Assembly (NCBI RefSeq): GCF_036898095.1
Contig: NC_090768.1
Coordinates: forward strand, 50,345,283-50,409,282
Length of the DNA: 64,000 nucleotides
Origin: Palaemon carinicauda
Lineage: Eukaryota > Arthropoda > Malacostraca > Decapoda > Palaemonidae
Reading direction: 5' to 3'
Shown here: in pieces, positions 30,895 through 42,150 of the stretch
Layout of the letters: each line of letters begins with the position of its first letter
How positions within the stretch are numbered: the stretch's first letter is position 1
Position numbers and translations under genes: made by a program
The notes under the pieces: model-generated
Told to the model about the DNA's origin: nothing
Databases searched by the model: none
The model's input: the letters and a program-made list of their open reading frames with translations, nothing else

Positions 30895-30915
30895 CTAAGT
30901 TAAATATTTAAAAAT

Positions 30916-31450
30916 ATTTTACTAAGTTCATATGAATGTTTATTTTCCATTTATTTGCTGAAATGCAGCAAGCATTCTGCATTTTACACGGAATGTAATT
31001 TCTTAGTTTCTATTTAGCTAAAAGAATTATTTGTATTTGATCCAAACATAACATGAATTATTAATCACTTTTGTAGCTTACTTAGAAGTACTGTATTTTA
31101 TTTTTCAAGTACATATAATATGTTGTTACACCTTGTTACTAAATACAGTACTACATTTCTATTACCATCCCTTCTACCTGTCTGAGCATCATGAGTGAGC
31201 TTTTTAATAGAAGTAAATCTATACACATTAATCATGCACCGTTTATTCATTATATATTGTGCTCGATCATAGTACCTACTCTCACTGTACTTTTGCCTTA
31301 CTCAGACAGGGCAATTATGATTACATGTAACCAGTAATTTGACTGTAGTACTCATTAAAAGTACTAAGTCAACAACCTTATCTATGTCTAGGTTTATATG
31401 CACTCCAATTTTCTTTTAATAACTATACTTTCTAATACGACAAATTCGTA
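30916..31450. other. AT-rich stretch without recognised gene
   Basis: Right flank of copy C. AT-rich, no feature seen. Confidence 0.5.
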
Positions 31451-31562
31451 GATAATTTGTATTTTTCCTAACGATACAAACCTTAGCTATTTATTTAGGG
31501 ATATCAGCTTCGCAGAAAGTAATACCCCTAAATAAATAGCGTAGGTTTGTATTCCAGTTACG
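31451..31562. repeat. Short inverted-repeat element
   Basis: Arms acaaaccttagctatttat and ataaatagcgtaggtttgt are inverted copies around a centre of about 45 bases (cagcttcgcag). Probably a small MITE; the outer ends are not clear. Confidence 0.5.
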
Positions 31563-31991
31563 GAACAAATGTATAATACAGTAATGAACTTATTGCAATA
31601 CAGTACAGAAATCTGTCACATCTTTAATTAATTATGTTAGTAGGTGATATTTTCACCATTTTTTTTGGTTACTGTATTCCTTGTTATATTACAATATACA
31701 AAACATGCATGTACATATCTATATACATACTAATAATTTATGCATTCATGTGTATATCCATATACTGTATAAGGTATAAAAAAATTATAAAAACCTATCA
31801 ATTGAAGACATGTAAGCCATTCACATTACCATACTTTATGTAAAGATTTAATACAGATATCAATTTAAAACATATAATACTACAAAAGATGGTAAGAAAA
31901 TCACTATAGATACACTAGCTTTACTCTTACGAAGTGATTCTTATAATCCTGTCTAAAATTGGGAAATATTAAAAATTTACTTTATGTACAG

Positions 31992-32356
31992 AAAAGGGAT
32001 TTTGACGAAGGAAAAATCTATTTCTGGGCTCAACCTGTGTCACTCCCTTAAAGCACCATTTCACAGGTATAAATACTGCTAAATATACCAGAGAAAAAAG
32101 TAGCATGGAATGCCAGGGATATACCCAGCTTGCTTACCCCTAAAGGGTGTCGGTATTAAGACTGGGGCGAGTGATACCACTACCAGAGGTCCCTTTCCAA
32201 TTAGACTTCTCTCTCCTCAAAATCCCCCCTTACTACCAGGTGTCGTTCACTACAGCTACTGCCCCCCCCCCCCCCCACCCCACCCCACCCACCTCACCCC
32301 CCACCACCACCACTGCCTATCCTTCTCCCCTCATTCCTTGTTAGCACCCGCGAACA
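31992..32356 (+). repeat. GACGAAGG-head repeat, plus-oriented copy, one arm lost
   Basis: Starts with aaaagggattttgacgaagg and aaaatctatttctgggctc, then the conserved blocks aaagcaccatttcacaggta, ggaatgccaggg and taaagggtgtcggtatt. It ends near gttagcacccg, which in the copy at 53297-53697 is followed by the second terminal arm; here that arm is absent. Confidence 0.7.
32264..32320 (+). repeat. C-rich low-complexity tract
   Basis: A run of 16 C, then repeated ccccac and caccac units. Strongly strand-asymmetric, embedded in the repeat at 31992-32356. Low complexity here can produce misleading short open frames. Confidence 0.85.
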
Positions 32357-33136
32357 TTCGGAGGTGTTTTTCGTAGCTCTGTGTTATTTTGTGTTTTTGT
32401 AGATGTCAGGCATTTTGGGGATCCCTGCTCCCAAGTTGAGTAAAATAGGTTCCAATAAATCAAGCAAGCAAAACATAAATACATCAAATTTCATTATAAT
32501 TATCCATGCACAATTTCCTCACCGTAAGATGACTCTAACTCAATCATACAAATAAAACAGATTTTGACAAAACTGTACATATGAACTTACACAAAGCCTT
32601 ATTCCTTTATTCTTAGTGATTATAAATATATAATATACTATGTATTAGAGGTACAGTTACTGTTTTAATAGCAATAAACTTGATTATTTTAATGTAACAA
32701 TTTTATACCATTCTTTTTATTATTACACTATACCATTCTTTTTATTATTACATCTTTTAAATAGTGATTTCAAACAGCTTTATACAACATGGACAGCTCA
32801 CACTCCTACAACTGATAGGTTTTGGATCAAATGCACTCATCACAGCTCGTCATTTACAAGATATGAGAACTAATTATTTGCAAATAACAGTTTAAGAATA
32901 AACTCATTACTTATAGCGCCCATTTTTCTTGTCGTGAAACATTCTAGGCAAAAGTTCACCATAGGGTGAGGATACTTCCAAACGATAAGTATAGTACAGT
33001 ACTCCACATATATGGTCAATCAGTTTTGGACTAAATCTTAATTTTGTTTTGCGATTGATATTTCTTTCCTCAATAACTTTTTCTTTTTACATTTTTAGCT
33101 TTTCATATCACTATCATCTCTTCAGTTTATTCTTAG

Positions 33137-33441
33137 CCCTTTTATCCCCAAAGGACGTACTGGTACGTTTCACAAAAATCATCCCTTTACCCGCATGGAC
33201 GTACCGGTACGTCCTTGCAAAAAGCTGCTATTTACATTTTTTTTTGCATATTTTTGATAATTTTTTGAAAAACTTCAGGCATTTTCCAAAAGAATGAGAC
33301 CAACCTGACCTCTCTATGACAAAAATTAAGACTGTTAGAGCAATTTAAAAAAAAATATATACTGCAAAATGTGCTTGAAAAAAAAAATAATCCCTAGGGG
33401 TTAAGGGTTGGAAAGTTCCAAATAGCCTAGGGGTAAAAGGG
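33137..33441 (+). mobile_element. piggyBac-like MITE, copy 1
   Basis: About 305 bp with terminal inverted repeats ccctttta-cccc / gggtaaaaggg. Followed by TTAA (33442-33445) and preceded by TTAG, a one-base change of TTAA. Insertion at TTAA and ends beginning CCCT are traits of piggyBac-type elements. The left part contains two palindromes: ggacgtactggtacgt (imperfect) and ggacgtaccggtacgtcc (perfect, 18 bp). No coding capacity, so non-autonomous. Confidence 0.72.
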
Positions 33442-34040
33442 TTAATATCAACAATTAATTTCATTTAACCATGTAATTAGTGCACTTCTGAAGTCGATGA
33501 ACTCAGATTGTTGCTCTGTAATCTTTGACATTTAAAAAAAAAATGAGTAATTGCAAGTTACTTTTTTAGTCCCAAGAACTTTTGGTTATATTAGAATTAG
33601 ATCTAGTTAAGATCAGTTTAACAGATTTTCATGATCTTGGGTGATGCTGACATAACAGCGGTTAGGATAGTTAGCTTTGTTGTACACTTTTTAGCACCAA
33701 TTAAATTTTTGCTAACTTATGCTTTTCCTTTTGTAGATTTAGAATAAGTTGCATGAAATGTTAGTTAGTTCATTATCTTTTTTTTTTTCTGAGGGTTTAA
33801 TGGTATTATCTTCACATTCTTATTGATTGAAGTTATTACTGTTCTATACTCGATTATTCAACTTATCATTATAGTGTATTGTGTTTGTTAATTGCAATCC
33901 CTTATTCATAAGAAGGCTCACCTGTCATGAATTGTCTACCATATCACGCCAACTAATTATAAAACTGAAAGCTTCATGCCAAAACTCCAACTGTATTCAT
34001 ATTTTCCTTGTTTGATATCTTAGCGTAAGTGTAAATTAAA

Positions 34041-34330
34041 GGGATCTTGATGTAGGAAAAATCTATTTTTGGGCTCGAGCCATGTCGTCCTGATGGAAGT
34101 TCCTTCTGGCAACATCTACAGTATAATATTTCTGCGATTGATATTACAAGAGAATTACCGTCAGGTATCACGGGGTTCCAACCCCCGGAAACGACTATCC
34201 GAAGATATCGTGTATAATCAGGGACGTATCCTAAGATAACCATAGATATCTGCACCCAAAACATACCTTACCCAGTCTAATCCACAAAGGGGAAGGGTAA
34301 GTAAGGAGCCGTTACACATCCTATCGCCTT
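34041..34330 (+). repeat. Repeat related to the GACGAAGG-head and 16857 families
   Basis: Starts with aaagggatcttgatgtagga then aaaatctatttttgggctc, and carries the arm ccatgtcgtcctgatggaag found at 16870-16895. The body (ggggttccaacccccgga and tacccagtctaatccac) is not seen elsewhere in the window. The right limit is uncertain. Confidence 0.5.
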
Positions 34331-34837
34331 CGAGTGCCTCTCTACGTTCCTGCTTCTCATTCCTTCGAACGCAGCTGATGGCTACAGTTCGGTTGATTTA
34401 TGGGGGCGCTCTTTTCGCAAACTTTGTGTAAATTAAACATAACAAAATGGGTAGCAGGTATCCCTTTACTTTAATTACATTAATGTCTTTGTTAACAAAT
34501 GCAGGTAGTCTGCCTTGGACCCATTACAGAGTTATGGCAGTGAAAATTGAGCATTCCTCATTATTTCTCACTTTAGTTTATTTCTAACTTGAATTACTGC
34601 TTTGCTTAAATTTCCATTTACTCTCTGATTTTCTTCCACTTCATTCTTGAGTGTTTTAGAGGTAAAGAAGCCTGGGTCAATGGGGTTAATATTTTTTTTG
34701 TTATATCCAATGGCCAGTTTTGAAATGATTTAATGCACCTGTGAGGGTTTATTGGGCAAGTCATGTAGAAAATTTAACATCCTCCATCGACAAGGACAAT
34801 AGCTCTTTTCCCTCTATTTTTCATTACTGTACTTATG

Positions 34838-34990
34838 AGTGGCAGATGCTAGGGACAGGACAGCCATATGTTATATGATCAGCACACAAGGCCTAATCTA
34901 CACTGAAGCTATGGCGATGACGAGGAAAGGCCTAGCAATAGCTGCAGATTGTCCTGCAGGTAGGCCTATAAACAAACAAACTCTCCATCC
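34838..34990 (+). repeat. Interspersed repeat fragment
   Basis: Contains gagtggcagatgctaggga, atatgatcagcac, gaggaaaggcctagcaatag and gcaggtaggcctat, related to 35796-35905 (gagtggcaaaggccaggaac, atatgatcagcatct, gaccaggcaatggctg). I recognise this as a repeat type seen in decapod genomes, by memory only. Confidence 0.5.
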
Positions 34991-35795
34991 CTACAGCACA
35001 GGGATGATAATTGGATTGGATTATAACTTTTAGGCCAAAGGCTAAAAAGTGAGTTCAATGCCTGCTCACTGCCCCAAAAAATTACTTGTATGAATGAGCA
35101 AGAACCAGGAAATATGAGCAGAGATTGTGACATTTGGAGTGAAATGAAACACTATAGTATAAATTTGCACACAATAGGTTGTACAATTACAGAATCTCAT
35201 AGGTGATGACCAAGATTTTCTCTAAATTTTCGATAGTCGGAATCTTTGCAATACTCCTTTTTTATCCCCACCCATAGATGAACACTGCTTATTATACAGC
35301 TCTACCAAACTGGAAATTCCTATGCACCTTGTCTCAAGTAGCGGGTGATGAGGACTCAAGGCAATATGGGTTGCTCTCCTTCCCACTTTTCTCTCTTTCA
35401 CCTCTAAGTCCAAAGAAAACCGACTTAGGATTTACCATTCAACCCAGGATGGGACATCCCTTACTTGAGCATCACAAGTGAATATTTCTAGCATTAGGAA
35501 ATGCTGGACCTACAATACGGTGGTGTATGGACGACAGAGGAGATACCAGACACATCAATAACTTAAGGAGCTCCAGACACTTTCACCATATCTCTAAGCA
35601 CTTGAGAGCTCAGTGGAAGATAGAAAAACTGGGGCCATAATGGTCATCATCACCACTGTGGTGTATCTTAAGCACCAAGGAGGCCTCTTATCAGAGGACT
35701 TGGGTTGCATGTTGGTAGATATCTTTACATTGGGAATAAGGGCACAGATTAAAATTCAATCCGATGTTCGTCTCAAGGTTTAAAGGTTACTCACG

Positions 35796-35905
35796 AGTGG
35801 CAAAGGCCAGGAACTGACCAATCATTTCCACATATGATCAGCATCTAAAGCCTATCTCTACCTAAACTAAGGCTAGAGAGGACCAGGCAATGGCTGTTGA
35901 AAGAG
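35796..35905 (+). repeat. Interspersed repeat fragment
   Basis: Second, shorter fragment of the repeat at 34838-34990. Confidence 0.5.
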
Positions 35906-36530
35906 GAATCTTTCTCCCCCGAAGGGGAGGTGCAGTCCGTAATTAAATACCTGGCTTCGGTATTTATTCCACCATTTAACTACTCGTTAAATGACGATGG
36001 CAGAGAACTACTACTTATAGATATAGTCTAATAGGAATGGTGCACAGAAATGCAGCTTATCAGCATCAATGTCAGCTCCAGCATGTAACGGTACAACTGC
36101 TTCATTCCCAAAGGAAGGGAAGGAAAGAAGCATAAGAACTAGTCACTCTACCTTTAATTCCAGACTTTTATCAAACACGTTACTTTAAACAATATGCTTT
36201 CCGTCTCGTGTGGGAATTGGCTAGTTACCTCGTTAACAAATTCAACAGGCATTCCGGATCCACTGAAGACACTTCCTATTTTAAGGGACAAAATGTTTGT
36301 ATATGAGTGGGAATATAAAATATTAGGCACCAAAGACAAAATCTGTTAGATAATGTAGTAGCAAATACCACACTGTAAGGAACATACTTCAAAGTACCGA
36401 TAAATTTGGGTACCAAAGCATAGGCAAAGCATGAGCTGGTATTAGTGAGCAGTATAAGAATTTCCATGATCATTTAAGAATGTAAACAAAAATCCTGGTG
36501 TAGGTACATGAATACAAGATAAAAATAAGT

Positions 36531-36639
36531 CCCTGGCATTCCTATGCACTTTTTTCTCTGGTAATACATAGCAGTTATATACCTTAGAAATGATGCTAAA
36601 GGAGCATTTCACGGGGCGGCACAGGGTGAGCCCAGAAAA
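36531..36639 (-). repeat. GACGAAGG-head repeat, terminal fragment
   Basis: Contains ccctggcattcctatgca, cttttttctctggtaata and gcatttcacggggcggcaca, ending at agcccagaaaa. One terminal arm only. Confidence 0.65.
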
Positions 36640-36709
36640 TTCATATAAATATGCTCCAAACTTGATTTGATAAGAATTTGCTCCACAACAATTCATATTC
36701 TACTGACTA

Positions 36710-36885
36710 TAGTCCATTTCTTTTAGCGAGTCATATTTGCACCGACTCGCAGCAGTGCCCTTTTAGCTCGGAAAAGTTTCCTGATCGCTGATTGGTTGGA
36801 CAAGATAATTCTAACCAATCAACGTTCAGGAAACTTTTCCGAGCTAAAAGGGCACCGTTGCGATTCGGTGCAAATATGACTCCCA
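36710..36885. mobile_element. Fold-back MITE, copy 1 (right end decayed)
   Basis: The two halves are reverse complements almost throughout: gagtcatatttgcaccgact ... ggtgcaaatatgactc, and gcccttttagctcggaaaag ... cttttccgagctaaaagggc. Centre: gattggttggacaagataat. The left end is tagtccatttcttttagc after a TA; the last 20 or so bases of the right arm have diverged. It would form one long hairpin. Confidence 0.8.
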
Positions 36886-38095
36886 GAGAATGTGAAAGAT
36901 CTCTGAATTCCTGCTTTATATTTCTAAGCAGTTCTGTTTCCTTCTCTCCTCGTTGTTCTCAGCCATAACTTCCTTAAGTCTACGCCTCTCATTTCTTCCT
37001 CAGAAATCCACTCTGGTACATCCAACCCCTACACTTCACAGTTGGCTGTGTTAGTAAACAAGAGTCCATAATATCTATATCTACCCATACAAAAACATTT
37101 TAAACTATCATACTCATAGTATACAATCCAGAACATGTTAGTCTACTACGTAATAACCTTCCCCTTTCAATTCCCTAAGACTCCAATAACAGGCTTGTTA
37201 CAAATAAGTACACACTACAGTACCCTGGAATTAAAATAATGTACTGTAACTAAAATTATGTATTCTATAAGGGACAGCAGATATGAACAGAAAATATGTA
37301 CAAAGATTTTCTTGAGAGAATAAATTTACAACATTCTTTTTTTACAAAACTGATCTATTGAATTACAATGAAGTATACCTACCATGGCCAATACTACAGC
37401 ATTGTAGATCGCATTAAAAAGCAATCTATATGCTTCGTATAAACTACTTAGCATAATCAAACTTACAAAACTACTATTTACATATAGTATTTACAACTAA
37501 AGGATTAAGAAAACATGCAAAGTTATGAATGCATGATACGAGAATATCATTTTGCTGGCAATTACTCAGAACTCCAATACACTGGTGTACCTTTAGCCTA
37601 CAGGATAATAAAAACCAGCTAAAATGTAACAAGGATATTTATTCAAGGCATTACCAAACGAATGAAGTACCACAGATATTTTGGAATGTTAATTTAAGTG
37701 TGACTTTATTGTCATTGTTATGTAAGAGTATCTAAAGCATCAGGAAGTTTACTGCCTCTGTAATTTCCATATACAGTACATACTACCACTACTTTTTGTA
37801 CTGTAATCTATGAGATCAGTAAAACAAAATACAGTACAGTACTATACGAAAAATCACTGTGCTTTCACTACAAATATTTTCACTAAATAGAATACAAATC
37901 TCAATAGCATTAATAAAACTACCATTGAAAAACTAATTTTGGGGTAATATTTAGATAGTATGTTAAAAATAAATTCTTACGGCCTTCTAAAGGTAACGAC
38001 TATTATCGACGGACAGGGAAAGGCAATAATATGTACATGGATTTGTGTACAGCGTAGTACTAAATATATATTTCTTAGAACTAATCAATAATCTA

Positions 38096-38286
38096 TAGTC
38101 CATTTCTTTTAGCGAGTCATATTTGCACCGACTTGCAACGGTGCCCTTTTAGCTCGGGAAAGTTTCCTGGTCGCTGATTGGTTAGAATTATCTTGTCCAA
38201 CCAATCAGCGATCAGGAAACTTTTCCGAGCTAAAAGGGCACCGCTGTGAGTCGGTGCAAATATGACTCGCTAAAAGAAATGGACTA
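38096..38286. mobile_element. Fold-back MITE, copy 2 (complete)
   Basis: 191 bp with both arms complete: tagtccatttcttttagcga at one end, tcgctaaaagaaatggacta at the other, flanked by TA on both sides (38094-38095 and 38287-38288), consistent with a TA target duplication. Same sequence as copy 1, but the central loop (gaattatcttgtccaacc) is in the opposite orientation. Confidence 0.85.
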
Positions 38287-38290
38287 TAGT

Positions 38291-40077
38291 TAGGGGTATT
38301 TATTATGGGTGGAATTTCGTTGGCCTTTTCTTGCATGAAGAGGGTACATTACCCGTGAAATTCTAATAATAGATCACAAATAATTTCTATGATAGCAATT
38401 TTCCCTAGTTAAAAATACCACTGTTCACGTTTGACATTACTCATTTCTATTTTTCATCAAAAGATATCCTCAGCTAAATCTAAGTTGAAAAGGTATGGCA
38501 CTAGAATATGCAAAAAAATACAGTGATACTTTAAAAGGAATTACCGGTAGTCAGTTACTGTACTTCGTTCAAACTATATTTATATTAAAAATAGTTTTAA
38601 AAAGCCATGTTGAATATTTCATTCTTATCTTGCTCAGTAAGGCACTCACACTTGTCTAAAGTTGACCTAACATGTTTCACTGTCACTTATACAAACGGAA
38701 ACAAAATGGAAATCCAGCTCAATTCAAAGGTATTCAACAAAAACAAAACATAAAGGGTTAAATACACAGGGCGAGTTTTGTTAGTATGCCAAATATTAGT
38801 TAAAAACAAACTCTATTAACCAATATCAGTTGGAGCTTTGGTGCAACACCATTATAAACTCAGGTGTTGTTAAACTAGAAATAAAAATCTGTATCAATAC
38901 TCAGCTAATATCATACGTCTTTTAAATAATATCAAACCTGAATAAATATAAACATCTCAAGATAGTAATAAACGATCTCCAGAAAATTATCTGAGAACTT
39001 TAATTTACATAAAAGTTATAGAGAAATGCACTAGTATATTCCTTATGTTCCCTTGCCATAGGAGGTGAATGATATGTCGTTGAAATGCCAATGGACTTTG
39101 GCCCTAAATTCCTAATGTCACATTATCACATATAATATAAAGAAAATATTGCTAACATTAATTCCAACATGCTCTGTAACCAAACCTATTTACGATGAAA
39201 TTAACTAGATATTCAAAACTTACCCATGAACATACTATTACCTAAGACGATTTGGAAAATTTGTGCAATTAAATCATTGTGACTGTTACAGAGCTACTGT
39301 ACTGTACTGTACTTGTACTGTACTACTGCCCTCAAATAAGTCCCATGTCCCTAAGTGCCATTTCCACGATTTCGTCCTAGAAAAGGGAGGAAGGGAAACG
39401 AGCATTAATACAATTCTGGCGAGAACACGAGAGTAGCATTTAATAAAGCATTCACTGTCTACATAAAAAAACTGGAAGTTGGCTAAAGCACTACGCCAAC
39501 CATTAAAAATCTCTTTTTACAAATACCGTATCAACTAATATATAGAAGCATCTATGTTACCTTTTTCATTAAAAGTACAGCTACTAATAGTCAATACTAG
39601 CTTTCTCAATGCAAACAAGAACACATGAACGGTATCATTTCCACTACAAAAGCAAATATGTCTTTCACAAAAGTTTATAGATCATTGTTGTACACACCAG
39701 TTGGAATGAGACAATAACAAGTATATATTTCAGTGTCTAGCCTTCCCATTATAAGCATGCAAATGCAAGAAATGTGTAGAGTTGATGAGCGTCACGCCAG
39801 AGACCCAATGCAAAAAAGTTACACTAAGCATATGTGTCATACTAAAGCTTCCAACTAACCTAAATTGAAATGAAAAATGTTTCTTTACAACTGAAGGTAA
39901 TGTGATGGATGCCAGAGAAGCAACTGGTGCTTTCAGGTAACAGTTCTTATTAATAATGAACTATATTTCTATCACCAAAGAATGTGAGTGATTCCCCACT
40001 CTGATAGTCTCCTTGGAAGGGGAACATTCCTCAAACTGTTCTTATTGGTTTGCCCTATATCTTGCAAACTCTATTTC
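38291..40077. other. AT-rich stretch without recognised gene
   Basis: No gene seen. A run of tactgtactgtactgtact at 39294-39320 is a short TACTG-type tandem. Confidence 0.5.
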
Positions 40078-40080
40078 TAA

Positions 40081-40331
40081 AGCCCTGTCCACACGATAGA
40101 GCATGCCCGACGGGCAAACAGTAATACCACACCACAATAGTTGGAAGGAATGAGGGCTAATGACGTCAGAAGCGGGAAAACCACAGACAGGGATCTAGCA
40201 TCATACAGTGTTGCCAGATCCCTGCCTTTAGTTTTCCTGCTTCTGACATCATCAACCCTCATTTTCACTAACTATTGTGGTCTGGTATCACTGTTTGCCC
40301 GTCGGGCATGCTCGATCGTGTGGAGAGGGCT
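40081..40331. mobile_element. MITE with TAA target duplication (PIF/Harbinger-like)
   Basis: Inverted ends agccctgtccacacgat and atcgtgtggagagggct continue inward through gagcatgcccgacgggcaaa and tttgcccgtcgggcatgctc, with further imperfect pairing (tgacgtcagaagcggga / cctgcttctgacatca). Flanked on both sides by TAA (40078-40080 and 40332-40334). A 3-bp TWA duplication is typical of PIF/Harbinger elements; that class is inferred from this alone. Confidence 0.75.
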
Positions 40332-41028
40332 TAATACATTTCACCACTAACATGATAGTCAAGAACACAATAAAACGGGACAAGCGAGTTAATAATTTTT
40401 TGTACGGTTCATCAACATGAAATAATATAAATAATGCAGTGATTTCCTATGCTTCTCAACAAAGAACAGGCACTCTATGAACAGAAATTCAAGTAGCACT
40501 CTTCCATAGGCTGCTGGATGGGGAAATAATTTTCAGTACTGTACAGCTTTATTTACCCGGTTCTCTTTCCAGCCAGGGAAAAGGGTTTTGCATATGTCAC
40601 GGCAAAAATCTTTATTCTTGTTCTAATTCTAATTGAAGGTTTTCATTAAAAATAATCTAGAGTAATGTAAATAACTTAGTTTAAAAATTAGTTTCATCCT
40701 TTGTACAGTATTCATATTATTTTTTCAGAATACAGTATACTGTCTACCACATACTACTGGACATGCAGTTAATTCTAACAATCTTGTCTTAACTTTCAAT
40801 AGACTCGGTTCTGCCAGTATTATTGGAGTTTCCTTACAAGTGGGATCCAATTGTGGATAATCTTCCAGGAACTTTATTAGTTCAAAATTTGGTGCAATTG
40901 CTCTTTCGATAAGCATGTTGACTAAAGATTTATTTCAGTGTAGTTTGCATAGTTATTTGGCATTTTGATCTACGCTTCCAATTTTTTATCCTTCTTCACA
41001 AATTGCTATTTACTGCTCCATTTCTTTA

Positions 41029-41100
41029 TGGCACTGGGCTACTTTCCCTATTGAGGCCTTTAGGCATGTAGCATTCTGCTTTTACAACTAGTCACAAGCT
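41029..41100 (-). repeat. (ATT)n-headed retroposon, short fragment
   Basis: Contains gggctactttccctattg, gtagcattctgcttttacaa and ctagtcacaagct, the reverse of the head of the family at 63595-64000. Confidence 0.6.
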
Positions 41101-41960
41101 CGACTTTCAATCATGATAAATAATAACCAACCATCCACAACCACCATCAATATAAACTGCTGTTTATATTTAACGATGGTCAACTTATCTCTAATTGGAT
41201 TTAATGTCAATTGACAATGTTTGCACCATCTCTTGAGTGTCTTAATTGTAATTCTCTGTCTCTAAATAACCTTTAGTTGAATTTTGTCGACTTATCATAC
41301 ATTCACTGCTTTGTTTACGTTTTAAAGACTCCATTCTATTTCATTACTGTTCCTTTTTGCATGTTCATTTGCTATCATTTAAACACTAGGCTGTCTCAAA
41401 TGATTCACATTATGATCTCAAAACTCAGCCAAGAAGCAAAATGTTCTTAATCATTTCACCCAATTTTAGGTCTCTATATCCACACAGGTAACTTTCATGT
41501 TTAATTTTAGGTCTATATAAACCCCTAATAGTGTATGTGGGCCTGATACTAAGATATTACGTACCATTCCAAAGCCTAAACCAAGGTAAATTATCTTCGT
41601 TATGAATACTTCAAAGAAAATAGGTCAGCCAAATAATGCTCAACAGAAGTATAGCCATATACTTCAGAAATCACATCTAAAAGAAGAATTCTTTAATCTA
41701 TTCCAAGAAAAATTTGTTAACCAAATTTCTATCAATCTTAAATCTTTGCATAACAGGCGTCATAAATATTTGCTACCATTTTTCAAAGGCATTTATTTTT
41801 CTCACATATTTCTCTCTCCCGCTTTTTATTAACTTCCTTAACTTTTCCTTTTATTTTCTTAAATTCCCTTAATCTTTCTTCTAACTTCTATTTACATTTA
41901 ACATAATAATTCAGGAGATGAACAGTATATTGGGAAAGTGATGGAAATGGAGGTACTGTA

Positions 41961-42104
41961 CAGGGAACGAGAAGGAGAGGGAGACCAAAGCGAAGGTGGG
42001 TGGACTGTATCAAGGATGACCTTCAATCAAAGGGATTAAACGGTGATGAAGTGCGGGACAGAGGTAGATGGAGAAAACTGACCAGAAACATCGACCCCAC
42101 ATAG
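41961..42104 (+). pseudogene. C-terminus of a non-LTR retrotransposon ORF2
   Basis: 48 open codons ending in TAG, including GTRRRGRPKRRWVDCIKDDL and VRDRGRWRKLTRNIDPT. The GRP-K/R-RRW ... W-R-x-x-R ... DPT pattern is the usual end of ORF2 in RTE/CR1-like or related endonuclease-reverse transcriptase elements. A tail of aag/aga/atg triplets follows (about 42124-42150), a common 3' end. The frame does not continue upstream without a shift, so only the 3' end was inserted or survives. Confidence 0.65.
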
Positions 42105-42150
42105 AAGTGGGAAAAGATGTAGACAAAGAAGAAGAAGATGATGATAATTC

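Larger units (their letters stand above)
24380..30915 (-). mobile_element. DIRS-like retrotransposon, copy C (near complete, separate subfamily)
   Basis: Full-length DIRS-type element of about 6.5 kb with complete Gag and RT-RNase H frames and a frameshifted YR. The ITRs and outer ends differ from A and B in matching ways (tatattcac form, gccgcagagttgc, and an inner end in aaaaccttcaat), so this is a related but distinct lineage. Left end near aatatgatatttta, right end at tatttaaaaat. No target duplication seen. Confidence 0.93.

Noticed and set aside
40725..40916. 63-codon minus-strand frame with PQLDPTCKETPIILAEPSLL
   Set aside because: Composition is protein-like, but there are no splice signals, no domain and no second copy in the window. 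Not supported.
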